DNA of 64,000 nt from Pseudomonas grandcourensis. GTDB taxonomy: Bacteria; Pseudomonadota; Gammaproteobacteria; Pseudomonadales; Pseudomonadaceae. Of this stretch, positions 8,978-20,215 are shown piece after piece. Positions within the stretch are counted from its first letter, which is position 1. Every line of letters starts with the position of its first letter. The position numbers and the translations under genes are program-made. The notes under the pieces were generated by a model. That model ran no database searches and was not told where the DNA came from. It saw only the letters and a list, made by a program, of their open reading frames with translations. The stretch covers positions 2,456,501 through 2,520,500 of the forward strand of contig NZ_CP150919.1 of the NCBI RefSeq assembly GCF_039909015.1, read 5' to 3'.

Positions 8978-9340
8978 TCAGACAGCGCGGCTTTCGATCA
9001 AACGATCCGAACCGCCTTCAGCGACGCGGTTTTGCAGGAGCTTGTCGGAACCGCCTTCGGCGACGCGGTTTTGCAGCAGTTTGTCGGAACCGCCTTCAGC
9101 GACGCGGTTTTGCAGGAGCTTGTCGGAACCGCCTTCGGCAACGCGTTTTTCCAGCAGGCGATCCGAACCACCTTCGGCCACACGATTCTCGATCAGGCGA
9201 TCGGAACCACCCTCGGCCACACGGCTTTCAATCAGACGATCCGAGCCGCCTTCAGCGACCACAGGTTGAGCAGAGGTAGCGGCGAAAGCGTTAACTGCGA
9301 AAACCGAGAAAGCGATGCTGAGGAGGGTTTGGCGTTTCAT
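8978..9340 (-). CDS. Secreted protein of seven tandem 13-residue VAEGGSD repeats
   Basis: 120 residues: a Sec signal peptide (MKRQTLLSIAFSVFAVNAFA, cleaved near Ala20-21), a short spacer, then seven back-to-back copies of VAEGGSD(R/K)L(I/L)(E/Q)xR filling residues 28-118, ending in AV. The outer copies are of the RLIESR/RLIENR type and the central three are KLLQNR, so the array has expanded internally. The repeat is highly charged and lacks cysteine. It has a good start (GGAG upstream) and its own terminator at the 3' end. Proteins of this kind occur in pseudomonads without a known function. Export to the periplasm or outside is likely; nothing further can be claimed. Confidence 0.85.
   Translation of the reverse strand: MKRQTLLSIAFSVFAVNAFAATSAQPVVAEGGSDRLIESRVAEGGSDRLIENRVAEGGSDRLLEKRVAEGGSDKLLQNRVAEGGSDKLLQNRVAEGGSDKLLQNRVAEGGSDRLIESRAV
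8987..9259 (-). repeat. Seven 39-bp in-frame tandem repeats
   Basis: Contiguous 39-bp units encoding the VAEGGSD repeat peptide, without spacers. The three middle units (ending KLLQNR) are nearly identical at the DNA level. That points to recent slippage or unequal exchange, so copy number probably varies between strains. Confidence 0.9.
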
Positions 9341-9492
9341 GATGGTGTGCTCCGGGGTGCTTATGGGTTGGTATGGAGCTGATGTTACGCCGGGGATTTT
9401 TTAAGAGAACTTCATTGAATCAATGGTGACTATCGACGCAGTCAATGGATCGAACACCGTGTGTATTAACACCTCTTTTTGTGGCGAGGCAA

Positions 9493-10185
9493 TCAGGCCT
9501 CACTGATCTGGCTGACACTCGTGATCTGCCCATTCCAGACCATCTCGTAATGCGCCGCCTGCACAATCGACGAAACCGGCCTCGGCGTCATCAACGCCCA
9601 GCAATGACTGCCCGGCATCCGCACCGAGTGATAACGCAAACCGGGACAACCGGCGTCCCGCACCGCCCGCCCCAGCACACGGGAATGGCTGTAGTCGTCC
9701 GGCGCATACACCGGATCGCTCATCGGCAGGGCCGCAGCGTCCTTCATCCCGGCATCGCCAAATGCACAAGCCAACCCCCGAAACACAAAGCGCTCATAGT
9801 TCAGGCTCCGCACCCTCGACCAATACAGCGCCTGGTGATGCCGCACCTCGGCCAGCGCCGCTTCCATCGAGTCCGCCAGGTACAACACGCCAAAACGGCC
9901 ATCGCTGAAACGCGAACCCGCCGGATTAACGTGGGTAAAGGGCGCAATGGCATAGGAGCAACCGGGAATGCCGAACGGAATCTCGCTGCGCGCAATCAAC
10001 TCAAGCTGACCCACCTCATTCTTCAACCGCGGATTGGTCAGCGCCTGAATCTCGAACAACACCTCGAACTCATCCGCATCCGCCACATCATCAAACAACG
10101 CAATGGGCGGAAACTTCGAATTGACCAGGCGGTAAGCCTGCAACGACTGACCGGCAAACACCTCCAGCTCAGTCGCCATCACCAT
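9493..10185 (-). CDS. RES-domain toxin (NAD+-degrading type)
   Basis: 230 residues matching the RES family, toxins that deplete NAD+ by phosphorolysis or hydrolysis. Seen: the early Arg in LQAYRLVNSKF, the central GSRFSDGRFGVLYLADSMEAALAEV block carrying the conserved Arg and Glu, and the late GLRYHSVRMPGSHCWAL region with the conserved Ser. It starts inside the last codons of the antitoxin gene (start 10185, antitoxin stop at 10179-10181), so the pair is translationally coupled. A second ATG at 10179 is equally possible. Toxin-second order is normal for RES/Xre systems. Whether it is active cannot be told from sequence, but no frameshift or stop interrupts it. Confidence 0.88.
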   Translation of the reverse strand: MVMATELEVFAGQSLQAYRLVNSKFPPIALFDDVADADEFEVLFEIQALTNPRLKNEVGQLELIARSEIPFGIPGCSYAIAPFTHVNPAGSRFSDGRFGVLYLADSMEAALAEVRHHQALYWSRVRSLNYERFVFRGLACAFGDAGMKDAAALPMSDPVYAPDDYSHSRVLGRAVRDAGCPGLRYHSVRMPGSHCWALMTPRPVSSIVQAAHYEMVWNGQITSVSQISEA

Positions 10186-10577
10186 TGCGCACCCCGCAGC
10201 ATGTCGATGCGGCGGAAGGTTTCATACAGCGAAATCATGTCGCCCTGGGCCATGATCTCCAGCGGCGAACGCCCGTTGAAAAACTCGTTGTCATTCGCCA
10301 TCGAGGTAAAGCCATAGACGTTATCCGGGTTGTCGAACACCAGCCGCAACGTCGCGTGAATGTTCAGCACGAAGCTGATGCGCTGCATCTGATCCGCATC
10401 CAGTGCCACCGCCCAATCCGGGTCCCGTTGCCGGGCGCGGGTGTAGGTACTGCGGGAAATACGCAGGATGCGACAGGCCTGGTCGCTGGTGGCTTTCCAC
10501 TTTTCCAGAATGCTCACAGCGGCGCGCAGGCCGGTGACGCATTGGTTTTTGCTGAAGGATTGGGCTTGGACGGCCAT
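10179..10577 (-). CDS. Xre/MbcA/ParS-type antitoxin
   Basis: 132 residues from the ATG at 10577. The N-terminal half is a Xre-like helix-turn-helix (WKATSDQACRILRISRSTYTRAR). The C-terminal half is the MbcA/ParS/Xre toxin-binding domain (LRLVFDNPDNVYGFTSMAND then FFNGRSPLEIMAQGD). It neutralises the RES toxin and represses its own operon. A TTG at 10610 in the same frame could extend it by 11 residues, but that stretch is an inverted-repeat operator and the -10 box lies on it, so the ATG is preferred. Confidence 0.88.
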   Translation of the reverse strand: MAVQAQSFSKNQCVTGLRAAVSILEKWKATSDQACRILRISRSTYTRARQRDPDWAVALDADQMQRISFVLNIHATLRLVFDNPDNVYGFTSMANDNEFFNGRSPLEIMAQGDMISLYETFRRIDMLRGAQW

Positions 10578-10593
10578 GTTCGCGTGCTCTATC

Positions 10594-10638
10594 TGAATCT
10601 GTAGATTCAAATGTAGTTTTATTGAATCTGTAGAGCAA
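10594..10638 (-). promoter_or_regulatory. Toxin-antitoxin promoter with overlapping inverted-repeat operator
   Basis: Minus strand: TTGCTC (10633-10638), a 17-nt spacer, then TACATT (10610-10615), a plausible sigma-70 pair. Directly downstream is the palindrome TGAATCTACAGATTCA (arms 10594-10600 and 10603-10609, 2-nt centre). A second, imperfect copy of the arm (10623-10629) lies inside the spacer. This layout fits autorepression by the antitoxin. Confidence 0.6.
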
Positions 10639-10672
10639 TATTTCCACGACCAGTGGGCTTGCGCATATATAC

Positions 10673-10703
10673 AAAACGGGCGCCCCGCAGACGCCCGTTT
10701 TTA
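10673..10703 (-). terminator. Rho-independent terminator after the glycosyltransferase gene
   Basis: Inverted repeat AAAACGGGCG / CGCCCGTTTT (arms 10673-10682 and 10692-10701, 9-nt loop) with a T-run on either strand. It lies 20 nt past the stop of the minus-strand glycosyltransferase gene. Confidence 0.8.
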
Positions 10704-10724
10704 TTGATAGCTCACCTCAATACA

Positions 10725-12314
10725 TCATTGATCCAAAGCCTGCGTTACCGCTTGCCTGGTCACCGCCGTTTTCCCATCGGGAACAAACGCCGCACTGCCA
10801 TTCTCATGCGCATGAAACAACCGCGCGCCGTTGTTGGGCTTGGTGGTGATCAACTGATGGTCCGCCGTCAGATAGTCCAGCGGCAGTTGTTTGATGTCCT
10901 TGTACTGCTCCACGATGATCGTGCGCTGTGGATTCCAGGTCTCGCCACTTTGCTTTTCCAGCCACGCCATCAGCGCGGCGCTGTCTCCGGTTTGTGGAAT
11001 GTCCGAATCCGGGAGCACGTAGTAGAGCGGGGCGCCATGGTTTTGCAGGTACATCGGCAGCTTGTTGTCGACATCCACCAGCACCATGCGCCATTCGTTC
11101 CACGGTGCAGTCTTGATGGCTTCTGCACGCACATCCCGGGTGAACTGCATGACACCGCCCGCACCGCCATTGGTCCAGGGATAGAAAACGCCAAGAATCA
11201 AAAACAAGAACCCGGCGGCCCCGGCAATGCCCTTGGCCCAACCAGGCCCGCTGACGTTACCGGCCGCCTCGCGCGCGGCCATGCGCCGGGTGACCCACCA
11301 GGCCGCCAGCAATTGCGCAAACGGCACCAGCGGCAAGACGTAATAGCTGCGCCGGCTGCCACTGGCGGTGAAGAACAGGAACAGCAACCCCAGGCCCCCG
11401 ATCAGCCAGCGAACGTTGGGCTCGGTGTGCTTCCAGCCGCGCACCGCCACCCACAGGCCGAGCATCCAGCAGGGTGCCCAGGGCAGGGTGTAGACCGGCA
11501 GATACAGCAGATAGGTATAGATCGGGCCGATGTTGTCGAACGGCTTGAAAAACCGAACCACGTTCTCCTGAAACACCAGGCCCAGCCCGCTCGGCCCAAA
11601 AGTCGGCGTGCCATAACGGTGGGACAACATGAACGGCAGCATGTAGACCACGCCGCCCACCAGCATCGCCAGAAACAGGCGTGGATTGAGATGGTTTTTC
11701 CAGCGCCCCTCACTGAGCAGATGCGGCAACAGCATCAGCCCCGGCAGGATGAACCCGATCAAGCCCTTGAGCAACGAGGTCAGTGCCAGCATCAGGAAAA
11801 ACACGCAGTATCGGCTCAGGCGTGTGTCGTTCGGGCCGCGCCAATACCACCAGACAGCGGCCAACACCCCGCAGACCGTCAGCACGTCCGCCGTGGCGAC
11901 CCGGGCCCAGAACACGAAAAAGAACGTCGTTGCCAGAAACCACCCGGCAATCAGGCCGGTGCCTTTGCTAAAGAGCCGTTCACCGATCAGATAGACCAGC
12001 CAGACACTCAGCCAGGCCGCCAGTACCGAGGGCAGGCGCAGCGACCAGTGCCCGAGACCACCCATCAAATGGGCGGTGGCGGTAATCAACCAATAGGACG
12101 GCAGCGGCTTGTCGTAGTAGGGCATGCCCTTGAGGTAAGGGTCGAAATAATCGCCGGTTTGCAGCATCTGCAACGCAATGTTCGCCCAGCGCGTTTCCGC
12201 GCCCCAAAGCTCCCTTGCGCCCAACCCGAACAGCAATAGAAACGCCGATACGCCAAGCAGAAGGATCAGCGCACCCTGATCACTTTTCAGAAACCGAACT
12301 AAAGAATTTTTCAT
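10725..12314 (-). CDS. ArnT/PMT-like membrane glycosyltransferase
   Basis: 529 residues with about 10-12 hydrophobic helices followed by a soluble C-terminal part (~residues 370-529). The first periplasmic loop holds RELWGAETRWANIALQML, the acidic DE/E-R motif of GT-C glycosyltransferases (PMT/ArnT). The second contains YYDKPLPSYW, the classic KPPLxYW-like motif. Such enzymes use polyprenyl-phosphate sugars to modify lipid A or other periplasmic acceptors. No arn operon surrounds it, so acceptor and sugar are unknown. GTG (12317) and ATG (12314) are adjacent possible starts; ATG is used. It has its own terminator. Confidence 0.85.
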   Translation of the reverse strand: MKNSLVRFLKSDQGALILLLGVSAFLLLFGLGARELWGAETRWANIALQMLQTGDYFDPYLKGMPYYDKPLPSYWLITATAHLMGGLGHWSLRLPSVLAAWLSVWLVYLIGERLFSKGTGLIAGWFLATTFFFVFWARVATADVLTVCGVLAAVWWYWRGPNDTRLSRYCVFFLMLALTSLLKGLIGFILPGLMLLPHLLSEGRWKNHLNPRLFLAMLVGGVVYMLPFMLSHRYGTPTFGPSGLGLVFQENVVRFFKPFDNIGPIYTYLLYLPVYTLPWAPCWMLGLWVAVRGWKHTEPNVRWLIGGLGLLFLFFTASGSRRSYYVLPLVPFAQLLAAWWVTRRMAAREAAGNVSGPGWAKGIAGAAGFLFLILGVFYPWTNGGAGGVMQFTRDVRAEAIKTAPWNEWRMVLVDVDNKLPMYLQNHGAPLYYVLPDSDIPQTGDSAALMAWLEKQSGETWNPQRTIIVEQYKDIKQLPLDYLTADHQLITTKPNNGARLFHAHENGSAAFVPDGKTAVTRQAVTQALDQ

Positions 12315-12579
12315 CACTGTTTCGCATGTTGCGCTCGCCGTGGCGACGCTGGAATAGCAAGGCTATAGGGCGAAATGTGATGGGATTGTCAGTAGATTGC
12401 GAATAAACCGTTGCTTCAGATTGAAGCGTGGTTGCTGCATCAAGTGAAGTAAGGCCGTGATCTGCATGATGAAAAATTGTTCATGCAAACCACGGCCCCA
12501 TTATCGATCAAACGTACGCCCCTGCGCATCCAGCTGCGTGGCAACAGGCGCTGATCGACGACTGCTCAACGCCAGCGGA

Positions 12580-12786
12580 TCAGCCTTTGGCGCGATCGGC
12601 GGCCTTGGCTTTGCTTTCAGCTACAGCGGGTTCAGCCTGCTGTTTTTGTGCAACCTGGAAGGCTTGCATCGAGACTTTCCGGGCTGACTCCATGCGTGCG
12701 AAGGTCTTGTCACCGCCACCTGTGGCCATCGCCAGCGAAGACGTGGTCAGAGCGGCAACTACGAAGAGAACTTTCATGGATTTCAT
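12580..12786 (-). CDS. Small secreted Ala/Lys/Gln-rich protein
   Basis: 68 residues with a clear signal peptide (VLFVVAALTTSSLAMA, cleavage near residue 21). The mature part of ~47 residues is a charged likely helix (FARMESARKVSMQAFQVAQK, then Ala/Lys/Glu-rich). The first ATG has GAGGA ten bases upstream. No cysteines and no known domain are recognised. Similar tiny exported proteins are common in Pseudomonas and are mostly uncharacterised. The gap before it is AT-rich and contains a GCGGAAT...ATTCCGC inverted repeat (12825-12856) that could be a regulatory site. Confidence 0.75.
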   Translation of the reverse strand: MKSMKVLFVVAALTTSSLAMATGGGDKTFARMESARKVSMQAFQVAQKQQAEPAVAESKAKAADRAKG

Positions 12787-13254
12787 TTGGGTATCCTCAA
12801 GTGATATTTAATTAAAAGCTGACAGCGGAATTTATTTGCTAAAACCGATATTCCGCGGCCGACGAAGAAAGCACACACCAAGTTCCATGGCGCCTCCTCG
12901 TTCAAATAGTCAATCAACATGACGCCCAGTGCGACTTGATTGAAGTTTGCTGTTGCTGGCTGTCATCAAGGGCCAGCCATTTAAATTAATCAACCCGCGG
13001 CATTACGCAGCCAGGATAAAAGCGGGCTTCTCGAATGAACTTCCAATCATTCGATTAGCTAAGTTTTCAGGTAACAAAAAACCTCATTCGCACTCAGTGC
13101 CTATGAGGTTCAGCTTCCACTTCTGGGGGCAGGTGAGGAGCAGAGCCCGCGTCACCTGTTGCGTATTCTGAACGGGGAAACCCGGTTTCGTTCATTTTTT
13201 GATCAGGTTCGCTGACCAACGGCAGTTTCATGGCCAGTCATTTTTGGCCGCCCA
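12787..13254. other. Gene-free stretch with promoter region and a terminator
   Basis: About 470 bp, lower in GC than its surroundings, between two minus-strand genes. It holds the upstream region of the small secreted protein (inverted repeat at 12825-12856) and the terminator of the chemotaxis receptor gene at 13076-13110. No convincing reading frame was seen. Confidence 0.6.
13076..13110 (-). terminator. Terminator downstream of the chemotaxis receptor gene
   Basis: Read on the minus strand: 8-bp arms AACCTCAT / ATGAGGTT (13103-13110 and 13080-13087) followed by six T. It is about 145 nt past the stop of the receptor gene. Confidence 0.65.
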
Positions 13255-14751
13255 TCATTGGTGAAAGGTCCGTCCCAACGCATCCAGCCGAGTCGCAATC
13301 GGCGGTAAACGCCGACTGCTCAGCGCCAATGTCTCCACGTCATCCGCCGTGTTCTGCGCAATGCTTTGCACCGACTGCAAGCGCCCGACAATTTCGAAAC
13401 TCGCCGAGGACTGTTCGCGGGTCGTCGTGACAATCCGCCCATTGAGTTCATCGATGTGCGAGATGTCGCTGCCGACGGCCTGCAACATCGCCGCCGCCAA
13501 CTGACTGTCCTCGACACAGCGCTCCACACCTTCGCGACTGTCCTGCATGGCCTCCACGGCTTTGCGGCTGCCTTGCTGCAAGGCCTCGATGATGGCGCGG
13601 ATTTCCTTGGTGGACACCGCCGTGCGCTGCGCCAGGCTGCGCACTTCATCGGCCACCACGGCAAAGCCCCGGCCTTGCTCGCCGGCACGCGCTGCCTCAA
13701 TCGCCGCGTTGAGCGCCAGCAAGTTGGTCTGCTCGGCAATGCTACTGATCACCTCCAGCACCGTACCGATCTGCTGCGCCTGCCCGGCGAGCACCTGTAC
13801 GGTTTCATTAGTACCTTCCAGGCGCGAGGCCAATTGAGTGATTTCCTGCCGTGCACGGTTAACGCTTTCCTGCCCGCGAGTGATTTGCGCGCTGGCCTGG
13901 CCGGCATGTTCAACGGCATGTTCGACATGCACCACAATGTGCTCCATCGCATCGCCCATGCGCTGCATCGACCCGGTCATCTGCGCGATTTCCGTCAACT
14001 GATGCTTGGCGCCTTTCTCCAGCGTATTACTGGCCTTGGCCAACTCCTGGCCCAACTGACCCAGACCCTGAGAGTCGCGCACCACGCCGTCCACCAACGC
14101 GGTGATTTGCCCCAGGAACTGATCGAAGCGCTGCGCCAGCGACACATGCACCCGCGCCTTGTCACCCTGGCCGACACCGACGGTGAACTGCGACGTGGTG
14201 GCGAGCATCTTGTCCAGCATGTCCTGGCTCTCCACCGCATCGGCCTGGCTGTGCACCGCCAGATAGAGCAGCGCGACCGTCTCCATCACTACATAAAAGG
14301 CGTGAACGAACACCATCGTCCAGCCACCGTGATGCGCCATCACAAACACCGGATAACCCTGATGCTGCAGCACATGAAACACCACGTGATGCAGCGCAAT
14401 CGTCACCGCGGCCACCAGGATCGGCAGCCAGTCCCGATAAAACGTCAACACCGCCAACAACGCAAAAATCCCGAAGTGCGACTCAATGACCCCCTCGGCC
14501 TGATTGATATGCAGCGCCGCCATCACCATCAACCCCACGCCCAGCAAACAACGCATCAACCGCGACCCGCCGATGGCGCGATACAACAGCGTCAACAACA
14601 CACTGGTGCCGCCACCCACCAGTAACGCCTGCTTGAACGTGTCGTGCCAGAACGCCAGACCGATTGCGAAAGCGAACATCAGCCAGATCAGGCCCAGCAT
14701 GATGCGGTCGGCTTTGCGGTAGTGGTCGAGGAAACGAGGGGGGAAGGGCAT
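13255..14751 (-). CDS. Methyl-accepting chemotaxis protein with multi-helix membrane sensor
   Basis: 498 residues. The N-terminal ~190 residues are a cluster of about six short hydrophobic segments with several His residues ([17 protein letters not shown]), not the usual periplasmic ligand-binding domain between two helices. No clear HAMP domain follows. The C-terminal half is a standard MCP signalling hairpin with the tip motif [20 protein letters not shown] and flanking adaptation helices. It should feed CheA/CheW. The sensor half suggests sensing within or at the membrane; the ligand is unknown. GGAG precedes the ATG. Confidence 0.92.
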   Translation of the reverse strand: MPFPPRFLDHYRKADRIMLGLIWLMFAFAIGLAFWHDTFKQALLVGGGTSVLLTLLYRAIGGSRLMRCLLGVGLMVMAALHINQAEGVIESHFGIFALLAVLTFYRDWLPILVAAVTIALHHVVFHVLQHQGYPVFVMAHHGGWTMVFVHAFYVVMETVALLYLAVHSQADAVESQDMLDKMLATTSQFTVGVGQGDKARVHVSLAQRFDQFLGQITALVDGVVRDSQGLGQLGQELAKASNTLEKGAKHQLTEIAQMTGSMQRMGDAMEHIVVHVEHAVEHAGQASAQITRGQESVNRARQEITQLASRLEGTNETVQVLAGQAQQIGTVLEVISSIAEQTNLLALNAAIEAARAGEQGRGFAVVADEVRSLAQRTAVSTKEIRAIIEALQQGSRKAVEAMQDSREGVERCVEDSQLAAAMLQAVGSDISHIDELNGRIVTTTREQSSASFEIVGRLQSVQSIAQNTADDVETLALSSRRLPPIATRLDALGRTFHQ

Positions 14752-15003
14752 GTACGCTTACTCCATGTAAATGAGCCAGAAAAAAGCAGGGTTTATGGCA
14801 ACACGGGACATCGCGAAAGCTTGGGTGCGTTGAAGGGGCAGGCGTTTTCAGAGCCGGACATGCAAATCGGTTGGCGGCAGGGTCGAGGTGTATTTGTGAT
14901 GCCGTGGAGAGCGTAGCCCTTAGCCATCATTCCGGGCGGGTACGACGTCGCTCGTGGAAAACAATGTCCGATATGGAGGCAAGTAATGCTGAAGTGACGG
15001 GGA

Positions 15004-15036
15004 GTACGACGGGCTCCATTGCAAAGCCTGTCGTAC
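15004..15036. repeat. 12-bp inverted repeat / hairpin
   Basis: Arms GTACGACGGGCT (15004-15015) and AGCCTGTCGTAC (15025-15036), one G:T mismatch, loop of 9. It lies just past the stop of the 44-residue gene on the minus strand. There is no T-run, so it is either a weak terminator or a structured 3' end. Confidence 0.6.
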
Positions 15037-15047
15037 ACCCGAGGTCA

Positions 15048-15182
15048 TTACGACTTCTTCGGCGGATAGTTACCGCGCAAGCCACTGGACTTGTTGCCGG
15101 TTTTGCTCGGCAGGTTCGGCACCAACGGACGGGACCTGGGCTGGGGGTTGGAGCGGCTTTGGGGTTGAGGTTGTTTGCTCAT
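15048..15182 (-). CDS. Small basic Pro/Ser-rich protein, 44 residues
   Basis: A short reading frame, MSKQPQPQSRSNPQPR then SRPLVPNLPSKTGNKSSG and ending in LRGNYPPKKS. The start has a perfect AGGAGG site 5 nt upstream of the ATG. The composition (Pro, Ser, Lys, Arg, no Cys) predicts a disordered, basic, cytoplasmic peptide. No function is recognised. The strong ribosome site and the hairpin just after the stop make it a likely real gene despite its length. Confidence 0.65.
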   Translation of the reverse strand: MSKQPQPQSRSNPQPRSRPLVPNLPSKTGNKSSGLRGNYPPKKS

Positions 15183-15280
15183 GCTCGCCTCCTGACGTTC
15201 AGGGTTTTGCGAAGTGTTTTACTCATGAAGTTTAGCTAATCGACTGTGGGCAGGGTCGTTTGGCGCTTGGGGAAGGTGCT

Positions 15281-15403
15281 GTGAGCGATCGGCTTTCTTT
15301 TTTGGCCCCGTTGATAAACCCTCATACGCAATTCTCGGATTCTGCCTACAGCTTCGGCGGGAGTGATCCGCTACTCCAAAAAATGAAAAACGGGAAGTAT
15401 TGA
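15281..15403 (+). CDS. Possible small or truncated ORF, 40 residues
   Basis: A GTG-started frame behind GGGGAAGG encodes MSDRLSFLAPLINPHTQ... and ends KMKNGKY at a TGA. The composition is protein-like, but there is no domain. It sits in an AT-richer patch with other gene debris and may be the head of a lost gene. Low confidence. Confidence 0.25.
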   Translation: MSDRLSFLAPLINPHTQFSDSAYSFGGSDPLLQKMKNGKY

Positions 15404-15533
15404 AGGGGCGCAAAAGGTGGGGGCGGCAGAGCATCTGAACGCGCGATACCAGAGCCATCTATCTGTGGTGCTTGAATTTTGCCGTTGCGCAGCCCTCATT
15501 GGCCAACATGGGTTCATGCAGGAGATACGACCC

Positions 15534-15699
15534 GTGACTCATACAGGAAGTAGCAGGATGTCCTCACAACCTATGAATCAATCCAGCATTGAACAACCGC
15601 ACTCACACCGCGACGCTGGAGAACTACAAAGTCAAGGATGCTTTTGAACTGCTCTATACACCCGATGCTATAGAAGCGGATGAAAAACAAAGGGAATGA
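15534..15699 (+). pseudogene. Internally deleted gene remnant upstream of the small AT-rich gene
   Basis: A GTG start with AGGAG nine bases upstream begins VTHTGSSRMSSQPMNQSSIE. From about base 15597 the next frame instead encodes a C-terminal-looking tail (THTATLENYKVKDAFELLY, then TPDAIEADEKQRE and a stop). The head and tail of what was probably one longer gene have been joined out of frame, with the middle lost. The tail ends 29 nt before the intact small gene, a typical effector-then-immunity spacing (inference). The original function is not recognised. Confidence 0.5.
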
Positions 15700-15728
15700 A
15701 AGTGCAAGAAACTTGGAGGGGTAAAATA

Positions 15729-16001
15729 ATGAGCGTCATTGCAACCATCGTACTTAACGAAAAACCTGAAGAGGTAATTCTATTTCTCACAAAAAATGAA
15801 TTAGGCATCTCCCTTCCGCGGCTTGATGGCCTTTATAATCTGGCTAACTGGGCGCATGTGGAGAACAACATAGGACTATTGAACCTTGTCCATAAAATGT
15901 GTGATGCCGGTTTTATAAAAAATAATGGGCTCAGAGTTGTGAGAGGGCCCAACTGGAGAGAGCCGGCATTCATGCTCGAAGGCAAATACACCTTTGATTG
16001 A
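15729..16001 (+). CDS. Small AT-rich orphan protein, possibly an immunity protein
   Basis: 90 residues from the ATG at 15729, preceded by GGAGGGG at good spacing. No signal peptide and no recognised domain; mixed alpha/beta composition (IATIVLNEKPEEVILFLTKN, LDGLYNLANWAHVENNIGLL, then VRGPNWREPAF). Codon use is much more AT-rich than the neighbouring genes (many AAA, ATA, TTA), a sign of transfer. It follows a decayed gene and is closed by its own terminator, so it looks like the surviving partner of a two-gene cassette such as a toxin with an immunity gene. That role is an inference from context only. Confidence 0.65.
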   Translation: MSVIATIVLNEKPEEVILFLTKNELGISLPRLDGLYNLANWAHVENNIGLLNLVHKMCDAGFIKNNGLRVVRGPNWREPAFMLEGKYTFD

Positions 16002-16113
16002 CAGCACCAAGTGCCTGAACGCCGGTGCCAGAGAACGGTGACAGTAGCCATCATTTCGTGGTCGTCCGGTTCTCTTGTCCAGTCGTTTAAATCATCGAAG
16101 GTTTCCCAGGTTG

Positions 16114-16141
16114 AGCCGCTGCCGCAGCGGCTTTTCTATTT
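16114..16141 (+). terminator. Rho-independent terminator after the small AT-rich gene
   Basis: 9-bp arms AGCCGCTGC / GCAGCGGCT around a single C, followed by TTTTCTATTT. It is about 110 nt downstream of the stop at 16001. Confidence 0.85.
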
Positions 16142-16192
16142 GTTACGGACATATTGAGTATCTTCACCTGATCGGTTTTTCGTGGCCTCGAA

Positions 16193-16339
16193 TCATCCGG
16201 TGGCAACCTTCGAGTCAACGTCCATCAAGGTCCTGGGCAATAACCGCTACACCATCACCGGCAAAAACGTTCCCTGTGCGGGCTCACTCGGGAAGTGAGT
16301 ATGCCGGTGCTGCTTAAGTGGGAAAGCGTCATCGGCATT
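16193..16339 (+). pseudogene. Broken copy of the YceI-family gene
   Basis: Nucleotides here match the second half of the intact yceI-family gene at 27638-28207 nearly base for base (for example the run coding KxLGNNRYTITGK), but with substitutions, a small indel and an in-frame stop. The N-terminal part is absent. Just after base 16339 the sequence skips about 165 bp relative to the intact copy, then rejoins it at the shared terminator of the multicopper oxidase gene. The fragment is therefore the 3' remnant of a duplicated YceI gene. Confidence 0.85.
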
Positions 16340-16361
16340 CGGCCCCACCGCACGCTGTACA

Positions 16362-16399
16362 AAGAAAAACGCCCGATCCACATTGCATGGACCGGGCGT
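16362..16399 (-). terminator. Terminator of multicopper oxidase copy 1
   Basis: On the minus strand the stem CGCCCGGTCCA / TGGATCGGGCG is followed by TTTTTCTTT. It lies 14 nt past the stop codon, and an identical element follows copy 2. Confidence 0.88.
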
Positions 16400-16412
16400 C
16401 GATCAATCCGCT

Positions 16413-19799
<3,387 letters not shown>

Positions 19800-20215
19800 T
19801 TTTTCACCCCTCGCGTCATGCCGAATCTGGCAAGCCCCGCCGTCTTCATGTTGTCTGGGACGACAGCTGTTGCGGGTACCTGGGGGTGGTGCAACTAATG
19901 AGCCATTACCTTGGGGCGAAGAAAAAGTTCAATTTAATTAGCGAATTGTTTCTTGATGTTTCAAATTGGGGGCAGGGGGGGAGTGGGGAGCATTCCTCAA
20001 GTTAGGTGGTAAACGCCAGGTTGGGTGGGTGTAGTACCCCATTTGCGGGGATAGTAGCGGCCCTGTTTCACCGGCCGAAATTGGTAGGGGTTGCTTGCCT
20101 TGAGGCTACATGGATTTGACTGATCGAGAAGGGGCGCTTCTGGCCGATTACTGCCTGTCGCAACAGGCCGCTAGCGGTCAGAAGCGCTCACCTCTGCGCC
20201 TCACAAACTCGACTT
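19800..20215. other. Intergenic region upstream of multicopper oxidase copy 1
   Basis: About 415 bp between the minus-strand msrA and oxidase genes. It contains the oxidase promoter region (not resolved) and the composite hairpin at 20134-20187. No reading frame looks real. Confidence 0.6.
20134..20187. repeat. Nested inverted repeat downstream of msrA
   Basis: Outer arms GCGCTTCTGGCCG (20134-20146) and CGGTCAGAAGCGC (20175-20187) differ at one base. An inner CCTGT/ACAGG stem sits in the loop. Similar TTCTGGCCGA palindromes are common intergenic elements of pseudomonads. It lies 28 nt past the msrA stop and may end or protect that transcript. Confidence 0.65.

Noticed and set aside
8987..9259. 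CRISPR-like array
   Set aside because: The 39-bp repeats are contiguous, in frame and without spacers; they encode a protein.
14793..15038. 81-codon minus-strand frame next to the chemotaxis receptor
   Set aside because: No ribosome site and Cys/Pro-rich text; it overlaps the hairpin at 15004-15036.
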